Positions 8,171 through 17,833 are shown, numbered from the stretch's first letter. The stretch is DNA of 64,000 nucleotides from Nocardioides lijunqiniae (GCF_015024225.1 NZ_JACJGM010000027.1:34349-98348); one strand, 5' to 3'. Numbers and translations are program-made. The notes: a model not told the origin generated them from the sequence alone.

Positions 8171-9151
8171 ATGTCCTCTGGCTCGCTCCTCATCGCCGGC
8201 TCCATCGCCTCCGACCACCTGATGACCTTCGGGGGGAGGTTCGAGGACTCGCTCGTCGTCGAGCAGCTGCACAACATCTCCGTGTCGTTCCTCGTCAACG
8301 ACCTCGAGATCCGGCGCGGGGGAGTGGCGCCCAACATGTGCTTCGGTCTCGGGCGCCTCGGGCTGCGGCCCGTCCTGGTCGGGGCGGCCGGCGAGGACTT
8401 CGCCGACTACCGCTCCTGGCTCGAGCGCCACCACGTCGACTGCCACTCGGTGCACATCTCCACGACCAAGCACACCGCGCGCTTCGTCTGCACCACCGAC
8501 TCGACGATGGCGCAGTTCGCGTCGTTCTACCCCGGGGCGATGAGCGAAGCCCGCCAGATCGAGCTGCAGCCCATCGTGCAGCGGGTCGGCGAGCCCGACT
8601 ACGTCCTGATCGGCGCCGACGACCCCGAGGCGATGCGCCGCCACACGCACGAGTGCCGGCAGCGCGCCTACCCGTTCATCTCCGACTGCTCCCAGCAGCT
8701 GGCCTTCTCCGACGGCGAGCTGATCCGCGACCTCATCGACGGCGCCGCGATCCTCTTCTCCAACGAGTACGAGTCGCACATGATCGAGCAGAAGACCGGC
8801 TGGTCGGCCGAGGAGATCCTGTCCCGGGTCGGCACCCAGGTGGTCACGCTCGGCGCGCAGGGCGCCCGCATCACCCGCGCCGGCGAGCCCGTCATCGAGG
8901 TGCCCGCCGCCAAGGACGTCACGGCCGTGGAGCCGACCGGCGTCGGCGACGCCTTCCGGGCCGGCTTCCTGGCCGGCCTCAGCTGGGAGCTCGGCCTGGA
9001 GCGGGCCGCGCAGGTCGGCTGCGTGCTGGCGGCGTACGTCGTCGAGACGGTCGGCACGCAGGAGTACACGTTCTCCCACGCCCAGTTCGTCGCCCGGGTC
9101 GAGGACTCCTACGGCCCGGAGGCCGCGGCCGACGTGGCCGCGCACCTCTGA
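8171..9151 (+). CDS. PfkB-family carbohydrate/adenosine kinase
   Basis: A 326-residue ribokinase-fold kinase. It has the N-terminal IAGSIASDHLMTF, a substrate loop RRGGVAPNMCFGLGRLG and the C-terminal GVGDAFRAGFLAGL signature whose Asp is the catalytic base. Similarity in layout and gene position to M. tuberculosis AdoK (Rv2202c) makes adenosine or another nucleoside/sugar the likely substrate, but this is inference. The ATG at 8171 is used; a GTG four codons upstream is possible. It is convergent with the TusA-like gene. Confidence 0.85.
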   Translation: MSSGSLLIAGSIASDHLMTFGGRFEDSLVVEQLHNISVSFLVNDLEIRRGGVAPNMCFGLGRLGLRPVLVGAAGEDFADYRSWLERHHVDCHSVHISTTKHTARFVCTTDSTMAQFASFYPGAMSEARQIELQPIVQRVGEPDYVLIGADDPEAMRRHTHECRQRAYPFISDCSQQLAFSDGELIRDLIDGAAILFSNEYESHMIEQKTGWSAEEILSRVGTQVVTLGAQGARITRAGEPVIEVPAAKDVTAVEPTGVGDAFRAGFLAGLSWELGLERAAQVGCVLAAYVVETVGTQEYTFSHAQFVARVEDSYGPEAAADVAAHL

Positions 9152-9154
9152 CGG

Positions 9155-9388
9155 CTAGGACAGCCGGCGCACCACGAAGCGGGGCGCGCCGTCGTCGGCG
9201 GTGTCCTCGCCGACGTACTCCTGGCCGCGCATGCGGCACCACGCCGGTACGTCGTGACGTGCGGCGGGGTCGTGGGCGACCACCGCGAGCAGCTCGCCCA
9301 CGCCCACGTCGGCGAGGTGACGGCCCAGCTCGATGATCGGTCGGGGGCACGGCAGCTCGCGGCAGTCGAGCTCGACGGCGGGGGTCAC
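9155..9388 (-). CDS. TusA-family sulfurtransferase
   Basis: A 77-residue protein with the TusA core LDCRELPCPRPIIELG: Cys14 in the CPxP motif is the persulfide-carrying residue. TusA-like proteins accept sulfur from a cysteine desulfurase and relay it to thiolation or cofactor pathways. The GTG start at 9388 overlaps the stop of the upstream cysteine desulfurase gene (GTGA at 9385-9388), so donor and acceptor would be made together. The frame reads on upstream but that part is a shadow of the desulfurase gene. Confidence 0.85.
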   Translation of the reverse strand: MTPAVELDCRELPCPRPIIELGRHLADVGVGELLAVVAHDPAARHDVPAWCRMRGQEYVGEDTADDGAPRFVVRRLS

Positions 9389-10527
9389 AGCCCGACGTCC
9401 GCGCGGATCTCGGCCACCGCGCCGGGCAGCACGGCCAGGAACCGCTCGACCTCCTCGGGGCTGGTGTCGCGGGCGAGGGAGAGCCGCACGTTGCCGTGCG
9501 TGAGGGCGCCCATGGCCGCCAGGACGTGGCTGGGCTCCAGCGTCGAGGCCGTGCAGGCCGAGCCGCTCGCGACGCCGAAGCCGTGGCGCCCCAGGGCGTG
9601 CACGAGCGCCTCGCCATCGACGTAGAGGAACGAGAAGGTCACGAGGTGGGGGAGCCGGTCGACGGGGTCGCCCACCACGTCGGTGTCGGGGATCTCGAGC
9701 ACCGCCGCGCGCACCCGGTCGACCAGGGCGGCCTGGCGTGCGGCGGTCTCGTCGCGCTCGGCCACGACGGCCTGCAGCGCGGCAGCTGCGGCCAGGGCGG
9801 CCGGGACGTTCTCGAAGCCGCTCGCCCGGTCGTCGACGCGGTCGTCGCGCGGGAAGGGGCTGGTCCAGCGCGCGCCCTTGCGCACGAGCAGGACGCCGAC
9901 GCCTGCCGGGCCTCCCCACTTGTGGGCCGACGCGGCGGCGGCCGACCATCCCGTCGGCAGCCCCACCCGGCCGGCGGCCGCACAGGCGTCCACGAACAGC
10001 GGGACGCCGGGGAGCCGCTCGGCGACGTCGCCGACCGGCTGGAGGGTCCCGACCTCGTGGTTGGCGGCCTGCAGGGCGACGACCGCGGCGCCCTCGGACG
10101 CCGCGACCAGCTCGTCGACGAGGACCCGCCCCAGGGCGTCCACGGGCGCGGAGACCGTCTCGCCGGGCGCCCACGCGGCGGCGTGCAGCACCGCCGAGTG
10201 CTCGACCGCACTGTGCACGATCCGGTCCGAGACGCGAGCCCTGGCACGGTGCAGGCCGAGCAGGCCGCGATGCACGGCCTCGGTGCCCGAGGAGGTGAAC
10301 GTGACCTCGTCGGGGCGCACCCCCAGCGCGTCGGCCAAGACGGCGCGCGCGTTGTCGAGCAGGAGGCGCGCGTTGCGCCCCGGGCGGTGCAGCCGCCGCG
10401 GGTCGGCGTAGCCCTGGTCAAGCGCGGCGAGGAGGGTGTCGCGAGCCGCCGGGTGGAGGGGCTCGGCGGACGCCGAGTCGAGGTACCCGCCGCCGGGTCC
10501 GGTGGCGGCGTCCGCGGGATTGGTCAC
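9385..10527 (-). CDS. Cysteine desulfurase (NifS/IscS-like)
   Basis: A 380-residue PLP enzyme that removes sulfur from cysteine as an enzyme-bound persulfide. PLP lysine is Lys203 in SAHKWGGPAG; the active-site cysteine is Cys325 in SGSACTAS; a HSAVEHSAVLHAA segment gives the conserved histidine. The loop around Cys325 has the longer group I (IscS/NifS) form. It starts with GTG at 10527 and is coupled to the TusA gene. It occupies the place between the PfkB kinase and ctaC that asnB holds in M. tuberculosis. Target pathway (Fe-S, thiolation, molybdopterin) is not determined. Confidence 0.92.
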   Translation of the reverse strand: MTNPADAATGPGGGYLDSASAEPLHPAARDTLLAALDQGYADPRRLHRPGRNARLLLDNARAVLADALGVRPDEVTFTSSGTEAVHRGLLGLHRARARVSDRIVHSAVEHSAVLHAAAWAPGETVSAPVDALGRVLVDELVAASEGAAVVALQAANHEVGTLQPVGDVAERLPGVPLFVDACAAAGRVGLPTGWSAAAASAHKWGGPAGVGVLLVRKGARWTSPFPRDDRVDDRASGFENVPAALAAAAALQAVVAERDETAARQAALVDRVRAAVLEIPDTDVVGDPVDRLPHLVTFSFLYVDGEALVHALGRHGFGVASGSACTASTLEPSHVLAAMGALTHGNVRLSLARDTSPEEVERFLAVLPGAVAEIRADVGL

Positions 10528-10620
10528 AGTCGGAGGCTACCGGCGACCCGGTCCGTCATCGGAGGCACGATTCGGATAGTCTTCCGAGTGTTCGTGACCG
10601 TCTGAGAGGAAGGCTCGTTC

Positions 10621-11496
10621 GTGGGTCTGCAACTCCCCGAGCGCAAGGCAGGATCCGGCGTTCTCGGTCGCCGGCTGACGCTCCTCGCCCTGCTTGGCCT
10701 CGGCCTGCTCGCCCTCACCGGGTGCGGCTCCGACTCAGGTGAGTGGGAGCGCCTCGCCATGCCCGACCCGGGCACCGAGCAGGGTGAGTCCATTCTCGCC
10801 CTGTGGCAGGGCGCGTGGATCGCTGCGCTCATCACCGGCGTCGTCGTGTGGGGCCTGATCTTCTACGCCTCCTGGCACTTCCGCCGGCGCAGCGACGACG
10901 AGATCCCGATCCAGACGCGCTACAACCTGCCGCTGGAGATCTTCTACACGATCTTCCCGGTCATCATGGTGATCGTCTTCTTCTCGCACACCGTCCGTGT
11001 GCAGAACGAGGTCCTCGACGACTCCCCGCCCGACAACACGATCACCGTCGTGGGGCAGCAGTGGAGCTGGACCTTCAACCACCCCTACGACGACGAGAAC
11101 GTCTACGTCCAGGGTGACGGCAACACCATCCCGACCCTCTACCTCCCGGTCGGCGAGACGACGCGCTTCAACCTGGTCACCCCCGACGTCATCCACGACT
11201 TCGGCGTGCCCGGCTTCCTGATGAAGATGGACGTCGTCCCCGGCCAGATGAACCACTACCAGGTGACCCCGACGCGCACCGGCGAGTACGCCGGCAAGTG
11301 CTTCGAGCTCTGCGGCACCTACCACTCGCGCATGCTGTTCAACGTCGAGGTCGTGACGCGCGCCGAGTACGACGACTACCTCGAGGGCCTCGCCGAGAAC
11401 CCCGAGAACGTCAGCGAGGAGCCCGTCATCGGCGGCTCCTACGCCGACACTCCCGCCGGCCTGGAGTCCGACGAGTCCGAGAAGGGGGCCGAGTGA
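10621..11496 (+). CDS. ctaC: Cytochrome c oxidase subunit II, lipoprotein
   Basis: CtaC carries the binuclear CuA centre that takes electrons from the cytochrome bcc complex. The 291-residue protein starts with GTG behind a gagaggaagg ribosome site, has a lipoprotein signal ending LALTGC, two membrane helices (about residues 60-82 and 100-120) and the CuA motif [12 protein letters not shown] with Cys227, Cys231, His235 and Met238. The acidic C-terminal tail is typical of actinobacterial forms. The stop overlaps the ctaD start (GTGA). Confidence 0.97.
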   Translation: MGLQLPERKAGSGVLGRRLTLLALLGLGLLALTGCGSDSGEWERLAMPDPGTEQGESILALWQGAWIAALITGVVVWGLIFYASWHFRRRSDDEIPIQTRYNLPLEIFYTIFPVIMVIVFFSHTVRVQNEVLDDSPPDNTITVVGQQWSWTFNHPYDDENVYVQGDGNTIPTLYLPVGETTRFNLVTPDVIHDFGVPGFLMKMDVVPGQMNHYQVTPTRTGEYAGKCFELCGTYHSRMLFNVEVVTRAEYDDYLEGLAENPENVSEEPVIGGSYADTPAGLESDESEKGAE

Positions 11497-13283
11497 CCAC
11501 CACCGCGGCGCGACCGACAGAGCCGACCGACCTGAGCGCCGGGCGCAAGCCCCTGGGTCAGCAGCTGGTCACGATCATGACCACGACCGATCACAAGCTG
11601 ATCGGCAAGCTCTACCTGATCACGTCGTTCGCCTGGTTCATGGTCGGCGGCCTCATGGCCATGCTGATCCGCTCCGAGCTCGCCTACCCCGGCCAGCAGG
11701 TCGTCAACGAGGAGCTCTACAACCAGCTCTTCACGATGCACGGCACGATCATGCTGCTGCTGTTCGCGACGCCGCTGTTCTTCGGGTTCGCCAACGTGAT
11801 CATGCCGATCCAGATCGGCTCGCCCGACGTGGCGTTCCCGCGGCTCAACATGTTCAGCTACTGGCTGTTCCTCTTCGGCGGCCTGATCGCCGCGTCCGGC
11901 TTCCTGACGCCCCAGGGCGCGGCCGACTTCGGCTGGTTCGCCTACACCCCGCTCTCCGACGCGATCCGCTCGCCCGGCGTCGGCGGTGACCTGTGGATCA
12001 TGGGTCTGTGGATGGCCGGTCTCGGCACGATCCTGGGTGCGGTCAACTTCATCACCACGATCATCTGCATGCGCGCGCCCGGCATGACGATGTTCCGGAT
12101 GCCGCTGTTCGTGTGGAACACGCTGATCACCAGTCTGCTGGTCCTGATCGCGTTCCCCGTGCTGGCCGGCGCGCTGCTCTCGCTCGAGGCCGACCGGATG
12201 CTCGGCGCCCACGTCTTCGACACCGCCCACGGCGGCGCGATCCTGTGGCAGCACCTGTTCTGGTTCTTCGGGCACCCCGAGGTCTACATCATCGCGCTGC
12301 CGTTCTTCGGCATCGTGACCGAGATCCTCCCGGTCTTCAGCCGCAAGCCGATCTTCGGCTACGTCGGCCTGGTCGGCGCCACCCTCGGCATCGCGATCCT
12401 GTCCGTCGCCGTGTGGGCCCACCACATGTTCGTGACGGGGTCGGTCAACCTGGCCTTCTTCTCCGGCATGACGTTCCTCATCGCGGTCCCGACCGGAGTG
12501 AAGTTCTTCAACTGGATCGGGACGATGTGGGGCGGGTCCATCTCGTTCGACACGCCCATGCTCTGGTCGATCGGCTTCCTGACGACGTTCCTCTTCGGTG
12601 GCCTGACCGGCATCATCCTGGCCTCGCCGCCGCTCGACTTCCACGTGTCCGACTCCTACTTCGTGGTGGCGCACTTCCACTACGTCGTGTTCGGCACGGT
12701 GGTGTTCGCGATGTTCGCGGGCTTCTACTTCTGGTGGCCGAAGATGACCGGCCGGATGCTCGACGAGCGCCTGGGCAAGGTCCACTTCTGGCTGCTCTTC
12801 GTGGGCTTCCACCTGACGTTCCTCGTGCAGCACTGGCTGGGCGTCGAGGGCATGCCGCGGCGCTACGCCGACTACCTGCCGGGCGACGGGTTCACCGTGC
12901 TCAACCAGGTGTCCACGGTCGGAGCGTTCCTCCTGGGCGCCTCCACGCTGCCCTTCCTCTACAACGTCTACATCTCCCGGCGTTCGCCGCTGGTGGGCGT
13001 GGACGACCCGTGGGGCTGGGGCCGGTCGCTGGAGTGGGCCACGAGCTCGCCCCCGCCGCGCCACAACTTCGTGACGATCCCGCGGATCCGCTCGGAGTCG
13101 CCGGCGTTCGACCTGCACCACCCCGAGATCGCCGCGATCGAGCTGGACGAGAACGCCTCGGCCCGCGACGGCGACTTCGCCGACGCCCCCGACATGGAGG
13201 GTCGCGAGCAGCTCATCGAGGAGAACCTGGACGGCGACACCGACCAGAGCCAGCGCCAGCGCCCGGAGGATGACGCTCGATGA
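11493..13283 (+). CDS. ctaD: Cytochrome c oxidase subunit I
   Basis: The 596-residue, 12-helix heme-copper oxidase core reduces O2 and pumps protons. Visible ligands: His83 (TMHGT, heme a), His261 and Tyr265 (GHPEVY, CuB and the crosslinked tyrosine), His310-His311 (AHHMF, CuB), His394 (heme a3) and His396 (heme a) in VAHFHY. The GTG start at 11493 overlaps ctaC and the stop overlaps ctaF, so ctaC-D-F is one coupled operon. In M. tuberculosis ctaD lies elsewhere, so here the oxidase genes are more compactly organised. Confidence 0.98.
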   Translation: MTTTAARPTEPTDLSAGRKPLGQQLVTIMTTTDHKLIGKLYLITSFAWFMVGGLMAMLIRSELAYPGQQVVNEELYNQLFTMHGTIMLLLFATPLFFGFANVIMPIQIGSPDVAFPRLNMFSYWLFLFGGLIAASGFLTPQGAADFGWFAYTPLSDAIRSPGVGGDLWIMGLWMAGLGTILGAVNFITTIICMRAPGMTMFRMPLFVWNTLITSLLVLIAFPVLAGALLSLEADRMLGAHVFDTAHGGAILWQHLFWFFGHPEVYIIALPFFGIVTEILPVFSRKPIFGYVGLVGATLGIAILSVAVWAHHMFVTGSVNLAFFSGMTFLIAVPTGVKFFNWIGTMWGGSISFDTPMLWSIGFLTTFLFGGLTGIILASPPLDFHVSDSYFVVAHFHYVVFGTVVFAMFAGFYFWWPKMTGRMLDERLGKVHFWLLFVGFHLTFLVQHWLGVEGMPRRYADYLPGDGFTVLNQVSTVGAFLLGASTLPFLYNVYISRRSPLVGVDDPWGWGRSLEWATSSPPPRHNFVTIPRIRSESPAFDLHHPEIAAIELDENASARDGDFADAPDMEGREQLIEENLDGDTDQSQRQRPEDDAR

Positions 13284-13696
13284 AGTCCGAGACCTGGATC
13301 TTCGCCATCTGCACCGTCTTCCTGGTGCTGGTGACGCCGGCCTACTGGTTCATCACGGACGGGTCCGACAAGGGCCCGGACTGGACCGGCACGTCCGCGC
13401 TGACGATGACGGCGCTGCTGACGCTCATGGTCGCCCTCTACCTCGGCTTCCACGCCCGGAAGATGGACCCGCGTCCCGAGGACCGCAAGGACGCCGAGAT
13501 CGCGGACGGTGCCGGCGAGCTCGGCTTCTTCCCGCCCTACAGCTGGTGGCCCCTGTGGTGTGCCCTCACGCTCGGCGTGATGGTGGCCGGGGTGGCCGCC
13601 GGTGCCTGGTGGCTGGTCATCATCGGCAGCGTCCTGGGTGCGATCGCGCTCAGCGGCCTGGTCTTCGAGTACTACCGCGGCGAGCACGCCCACTGA
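13280..13696 (+). CDS. ctaF: Cytochrome c oxidase subunit IV (actinobacterial)
   Basis: A 138-residue membrane protein with four hydrophobic segments (about 7-25, 38-58, 92-110, 112-130) and the PPYSWWPLW motif before the third, as in actinobacterial CtaF. It is a structural subunit of the aa3 oxidase. Its ATG overlaps the ctaD stop (ATGA). A GC hairpin follows at 13701-13720. Confidence 0.93.
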   Translation: MKSETWIFAICTVFLVLVTPAYWFITDGSDKGPDWTGTSALTMTALLTLMVALYLGFHARKMDPRPEDRKDAEIADGAGELGFFPPYSWWPLWCALTLGVMVAGVAAGAWWLVIIGSVLGAIALSGLVFEYYRGEHAH

Positions 13697-13700
13697 CCGT

Positions 13701-13720
13701 CGGGGCGCGCGCACGCCCCG
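13701..13720 (+). terminator. Hairpin after ctaF
   Basis: CGGGGCG at 13701-13707 pairs with CGCCCCG at 13714-13720 across a 6-nt loop, four bases after the ctaF stop. There is no T run. It probably ends or attenuates the ctaC-D-F transcript before the L,D-transpeptidase gene. Confidence 0.55.
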
Positions 13721-13816
13721 GTGATCCAGGATTCTCGGCCTCGCCGCGTATCCTGGCTGCGGTCGACCGCACGGTCGGCCCCTGTCGCGTCCAGCAACAT
13801 CTCCGGGAGTTCCACC

Positions 13817-15040
13817 ATGTCCAGCCGCCGCCTGGTCGGCGCCTCCGCGCTGCTCCTCGCCAGCCTCACCCTCGCCGCCTGCGACGCCGGGTCGGCGCTC
13901 TCGGGTGATCCCGACGACGGGTCGTCGAGCTCCTCGGGGGCCTCGGGCGGCTCTGGCGGCGCGGACGCAGCGGGGCAGAAGCCCGCGGGCCGCGTGGCCA
14001 CCAACGTCAAGCGCGGTGCCACGGTGGGTGTCGACAGGGTCGTGCAGGTCACCGCGAAGGACGCCCGTCTGACGTCCGTCACTCTCTCGTCGGCCTCCGG
14101 TGCCGTCGACGGGGCGATCGCCGACGACGGCGCCCGCTGGACCGCCTCCGACCGCCTGGAGCCGGGGGAGACCTACACGGTCAAGGCCCTTGCGGAGGGC
14201 GCCGACGGCAAGCCCGTCCGGCGTACGTCGCGCTTCGAGACGTCCCCGCTCTCGCTCGAGCAGCAGACCTACCCGTCGGTGTCGCCGCTGGCGGGGGAGA
14301 CCGTCGGCGTCGGGATGCCGGTCGTCGTCTCCTTCGACGTGCCCGTGACCGACCAGGCGGAGTTCGAGCGGCACATGACGGTGACCTCGAAGCCCGCCCA
14401 GCGCGGCACCTGGCACTGGCTGAGCGCCACCGAGGCGCACTGGCGCCCCGCGATGTACTGGCAGGCCGGCACGAAGGTCTCCGTGGCGGTCGACGTCAAC
14501 GGCGTCGCCGCCGGCAACGGCATCTACGGGCAGGAGGACCGCGTGGTCGACTTCGAGGTCGGCGACGCCCACGTCTACAAGGTCAACGCCAAGACCCACC
14601 AGATGAAGGTCTACTCCAACGGCAAGCTGCTGCGCACCCTGCCCATCACGACGGGCAAGCCCGGCTTCACCACCCGCTCCGGCACGAAGGTGATCCTGGA
14701 GAAGTTCGACCGCAAGCGGATGAACTCCGAGACGGTCGGCATCGCGGCCGGCAGCGCCGAGGCCTACGACATCGACGACGTCCAGTGGGCCATGCGCGTC
14801 ACCTACTCCGGCGAGTTCATCCACGCCGCCCCCTGGTCGACCGGCTCCCAGGGTCACGCCAACGTCTCCCACGGCTGCACCGGCATGAGCACCGCCGACG
14901 CCGGCTGGCTCTACGACCTCTCCCGCCGCGGCGACGTCGTCGAGTACACCGGCACCGACCGCCCCATGACCCTCGACAACGGCTACGGCGACTGGAACGC
15001 CTCCTTCAAGGACTACGCCCAAGGCTCCGCCCTCCGCTGA
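13817..15040 (+). CDS. L,D-transpeptidase lipoprotein (YkuD domain, Ig-like domains)
   Basis: The 407-residue protein has a lipoprotein signal ending LTLAAC with Cys22, a Ser/Gly-rich linker, Ig-like domains (about 60-250) and a C-terminal YkuD catalytic domain. The catalytic motif is HANVSHGCTGMS with Cys354, plus an upstream FIHAAPW His. Such enzymes form 3-3 peptidoglycan crosslinks in Actinobacteria, as in mycobacterial LdtB. The ATG at 13817 has a cgggagt ribosome site and the longer frame upstream lacks a signal peptide. It should act outside the membrane, anchored by lipid. Confidence 0.94.
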   Translation: MSSRRLVGASALLLASLTLAACDAGSALSGDPDDGSSSSSGASGGSGGADAAGQKPAGRVATNVKRGATVGVDRVVQVTAKDARLTSVTLSSASGAVDGAIADDGARWTASDRLEPGETYTVKALAEGADGKPVRRTSRFETSPLSLEQQTYPSVSPLAGETVGVGMPVVVSFDVPVTDQAEFERHMTVTSKPAQRGTWHWLSATEAHWRPAMYWQAGTKVSVAVDVNGVAAGNGIYGQEDRVVDFEVGDAHVYKVNAKTHQMKVYSNGKLLRTLPITTGKPGFTTRSGTKVILEKFDRKRMNSETVGIAAGSAEAYDIDDVQWAMRVTYSGEFIHAAPWSTGSQGHANVSHGCTGMSTADAGWLYDLSRRGDVVEYTGTDRPMTLDNGYGDWNASFKDYAQGSALR

Positions 15041-15237
15041 CCATGGCTTTCGGTGGTTGAGGTGCGCGCGCCAGCGAGCCTCGAAACCACTTACCGGTGG
15101 TCGAGCAGTGAGGAGCGCCAGCGACGAGCGCCCGTCGAGACCCCGTGAGCCGAACGCCGACGTTCGGTGGTTGAGGTGCGAGCGCAGCGAGCCTCGAAAC
15201 CACCCGCCTGTGCGGGGCTGGTGTTGGCCCGCGCGCT

Positions 15238-15322
15238 AGCAGCCCGGGTCTCGGCGTCAAGGAGCTTCGCCCGCTTCGCGGCGGCTTCGCCGTCCTTGAC
15301 TCCGAGCCTCTCCCGGGCTGCT
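15238..15322 (+). repeat. Repeat unit C, copy 1: long imperfect hairpin
   Basis: AGCAGCCCGGG at 15238-15248 pairs with CCCGGGCTGCT at 15312-15322; inside it CTCGG pairs with CCGAG and GTCAAGGA pairs with TCCTTGAC. The apex holds GCTTCGCCCGCTTCGCGG followed by a TTC-capped mini-hairpin. Two other copies (15573-15659 reversed and 26093-26179) keep the inner sequence but have different, still complementary, outer arms. Confidence 0.85.
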
Positions 15323-15451
15323 GTGGCGGCGCACGGGCGGCGGCGGCTTCGCCGCGCCGCCCGCAACAGCGCGGGCCCTGCCTATCGGTCACCTATGTCG
15401 GCAGTTCGAGCCTGACGCCGAGCTCTCGACGCTCGGTCAGCCTGGTGTGGT

Positions 15452-15810
15452 GACGAACTGCCGACGCTGAGTGTCGGTCGTCGCACCACCAGTCACACCA
15501 GCCTCATGAGGAGGGGTGCCGCGCTTTGCGCGGGCGGCGCGGGCGGAGCCCGTGTCGCCCCGTGCGCCGTCAAGCCGGTCGAGAGAGGCTCCGGGTCAAG
15601 GACGACCGCGGGCCGCCGCGAAGCGGGCGAAGCTCCTTGACGCGGAGACGCGACCGGCTACGCGCGCGGCACCCCAGTCCGGCCCCGAGGAGACAGCCAG
15701 AGGTGCAGGGGTCTCGACGGGCGCTCGTCGCTGGCGCTCCTCGCTGCTCGACCACCGGTCGGGTGCGGCGGCGTGGTTTCGAGGCTCGCTTCGCTCGCAC
15801 CTCAACCACC
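15452..15810 (-). repeat. ~360-bp composite repeat element, inverted copy
   Basis: Read on the minus strand this copy runs A-B-C-D, matching the direct copy at 25953-26313 over essentially its whole length with scattered substitutions. Its hairpin C arms are AGCCGGTCG (15573-15581) and CGACCGGCT (15651-15659). There is no open frame common to the two copies, so it is non-coding, likely a MITE-like or structured-DNA mobile element. No transposase is present in the window. Confidence 0.85.
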
Positions 15811-16035
15811 GTGGGTCGCCGCTGGGCGGTCGGGTCACCGGGTCTCGACGGGCGCTCGTCGCTGGCGCTCCTCACTGCTCGACCACCGGAGGCGTGGTTT
15901 CGAGGCTCGCTTCGCTCGCACCTCAACCACCGTGGGTCGCCCCTGGGCGGTCGGGTCACGGGGTCTCGACGGGCGCTCGTCGCTGGCGCTCCTCACTGCT
16001 CGACCACCGACGCTGGGGGAGGGGCCGAAATGACA

Positions 16036-16066
16036 CTGACCCGCCCGAGAGGCTCGGGCGGGTCAG
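16036..16066 (-). terminator. Terminator of the qcrCAB/ctaE transcript
   Basis: CTGACCCGCCCGAG (16036-16049) and CTCGGGCGGGTCAG (16053-16066) form a perfect 14-bp stem with a 3-nt loop, starting 16 bp beyond the qcrB stop. On the minus strand it is followed by TGTCATTTCG, a modest T-rich stretch. It is a strong intrinsic terminator. Confidence 0.88.
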
Positions 16067-16081
16067 CGGTGGTGCGGTGGG

Positions 16082-17833
16082 TCAGTGGTCGCCGCGAAGG
16101 TTCTCGCCGTCGACCGCGTGGTGACCGTCGAACTGGTGTCCGTCGGCGGGCTGGCCGTCGAGGGAGGCCTGGAGCTCGTGCTCGTGGTCCGCGTGGTGGT
16201 GGGCGGCCTCGAGCTCCTCCTTGGTCACCGGCTGCACGTTGTCGGCGTACATCAGCGTCGACAGCTTGGCGCGCAGGCCGTCGAAGCGACCACGCTTGGC
16301 CGGCACGCCGTTCGCGTCGGTCTCGTCGCCCGGGGTCCAGACCTCCTCGCGCTCACGCGCGGTGAGGGTGTAGGCCTCGGTCTCGTTGACCGGCAGGTGC
16401 CGCTCGGAGTAGCCGCCCTCGGCCGAGCGCATGATGATGCCCGTCTCGTAGCCGTGGAGGAGCTTCTGCTCGTCGTGGCGCTGGAGCGAGATGCACCAAC
16501 GGCGCGTGATGATGAACGCGATCACCGGCCCGATGAACACCGCAGCACGCATGAAGTACGTGATCTGGTTGATGCTCAGGTGCAGCTTGATGGCGATGAT
16601 GTCGTTGCCGCCCGCAGCCCACATGAGGCCGTAGAACGTCATCAGCGCGACCATGACCGCGGTCCGGGTCGGAGCGTTGCGGGGACGCTGCAGCAGGTGG
16701 TGGTCCCGCTTGTCGCCGGTGATCCAGGACTCCAGGAACGGCAGCATCATCAGGATCGTGAACATCAGTCCGGGCAGCACGATGATCGGCAGGAAGACGT
16801 TCCAGGACAGGGTGACGCCCCAGAAGTGGGACTCCCATCCCGGCATGATCCGCAGCGCGCCGTCGGGCCAGCCCATGTACCAGTCAGGTTGCGAGCCCGC
16901 CGTCACCTTCGTGGGGTCGTAGGGCCCGAACTTCCACACCGGGTTGATCGTCAGCAGACCACCCATGAGGGCGCTCACGCCGAAGACGATGAAGAAGAAG
17001 CCGCCGGCCTTGGCCGCGTAGACGGGGAGCATCGGGAACCCGACGACATTCTCCTCGGTGCGTCCGGGGCCGGGCCACTGCGTGTGCTTGTGGTAGACGA
17101 GCAGCAGCATGTGGGCCGCGATCAGCGCCAGCAGGATGCCCGGGATCAGCAGCACGTGGACGGTGTAGAGGCGGGGGATGATCGACTCGCCCGGGAACTC
17201 GCCGCCGAACAGGAAGAACGACATGTAGGTACCGACGACGGGCATCGACTTCATGAAGCCGTCGGCGGCGCGGATGCCGGTGCCGGAGAGCAGGTCGTCG
17301 GGGAGCGAGTAGCCGGTGAAGCCCTCGAGCGTGCCGAGCAGCAGCAGCAGGCTGCCGATGACCCAGTTGAGCTCACGCGGCTTGCGGAACGCGCCCGTGA
17401 AGTAGACGCGGAGCAGGTGGATCATCATCGAGGCGATGAACAGCATCGCCGCCCAGTGGTGCATCTGCCGCATGAGCAGACCGCCACGGACGTCGAAGGA
17501 GAGTCTGAGCGTCGAGGCCATGGCCTCGGACATCTCCACCCCGCGCAGGGGGTTGTAAGACCCCTGGTACTCGACCTCACCCATGCTCGGCGTGTACCAC
17601 AGCGTGAGGAAGACACCGCTCAGGAGCAGGACGACGAAGCTCCACAGCGCGATCTCGCCGAGCATGAACGACCAGTGGTCGGGGAAGACCTTCCGCAGGT
17701 TCTTCTTCATCAGGGTGCCGAGCCCCAGGCGCTCGTCGGCCCAGTTGGCGACGACGCCCGCCTTGCCCGGCTTCTTCGGCGTGGCGGCGGTCCCGGCGTT
17801 GGTGTCGGCGACCTTGCTGGTATCGACGCTCAT
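16082..17833 (-). CDS. qcrB: Cytochrome bc1 (bcc) complex cytochrome b subunit
   Basis: The 583-residue QcrB binds two b hemes and the menaquinol sites of complex III. Heme-ligating histidines appear in RQMHHWAAMLFIASMMIHLL and in the fourth helix region HVLLIPGILLALIAAHMLLL; the quinol-site motif is PDWY (SQPDWYMGWPDG) rather than mitochondrial PEWY. A long His-rich C-terminal extension is typical of actinobacteria. The ATG at 17833 overlaps the qcrA stop (TGATG). This subunit is the target of Q203-type inhibitors in mycobacteria. Confidence 0.97.
   Translation of the reverse strand: MSVDTSKVADTNAGTAATPKKPGKAGVVANWADERLGLGTLMKKNLRKVFPDHWSFMLGEIALWSFVVLLLSGVFLTLWYTPSMGEVEYQGSYNPLRGVEMSEAMASTLRLSFDVRGGLLMRQMHHWAAMLFIASMMIHLLRVYFTGAFRKPRELNWVIGSLLLLLGTLEGFTGYSLPDDLLSGTGIRAADGFMKSMPVVGTYMSFFLFGGEFPGESIIPRLYTVHVLLIPGILLALIAAHMLLLVYHKHTQWPGPGRTEENVVGFPMLPVYAAKAGGFFFIVFGVSALMGGLLTINPVWKFGPYDPTKVTAGSQPDWYMGWPDGALRIMPGWESHFWGVTLSWNVFLPIIVLPGLMFTILMMLPFLESWITGDKRDHHLLQRPRNAPTRTAVMVALMTFYGLMWAAGGNDIIAIKLHLSINQITYFMRAAVFIGPVIAFIITRRWCISLQRHDEQKLLHGYETGIIMRSAEGGYSERHLPVNETEAYTLTAREREEVWTPGDETDANGVPAKRGRFDGLRAKLSTLMYADNVQPVTKEELEAAHHHADHEHELQASLDGQPADGHQFDGHHAVDGENLRGDH

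Larger units (their letters stand above)
15041..16035. repeat. 1-kb intergenic region built from modular repeats
   Basis: No gene is supported here. In order it holds: unit A (15052-15090), B (15094-15144), A (15166-15204), hairpin unit C (15238-15322), unit D reversed (15452-15503), C reversed (15573-15659), B reversed (15708-15758), A reversed (15773-15810), B reversed (15840-15889), A reversed (15894-15931) and B reversed (15960-16009). The last A-B pairs form a tandem repeat with a period of about 120 bp. Open frames crossing it are compositional artefacts. It separates the L,D-transpeptidase gene from the convergent qcrB end. Confidence 0.9.

Noticed and set aside
10735..13121. Long minus-strand frames over ctaC and ctaD
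   Set aside because: Composition is His/Asp/Glu/Arg-rich shadow sequence; the plus-strand genes carry all CuA, CuB and heme ligands.
15708..16009. Possible CRISPR array
   Set aside because: The repeats alternate between two different palindromic units, have no unique 30-40 bp spacers, and no cas genes are present.
15516..16365. Overlapping open frames in the repeat region (202 and 279 codons)
   Set aside because: They read through repeated hairpins, contain repeated Arg/Ser/Gly-rich segments and differ between copies of the element.
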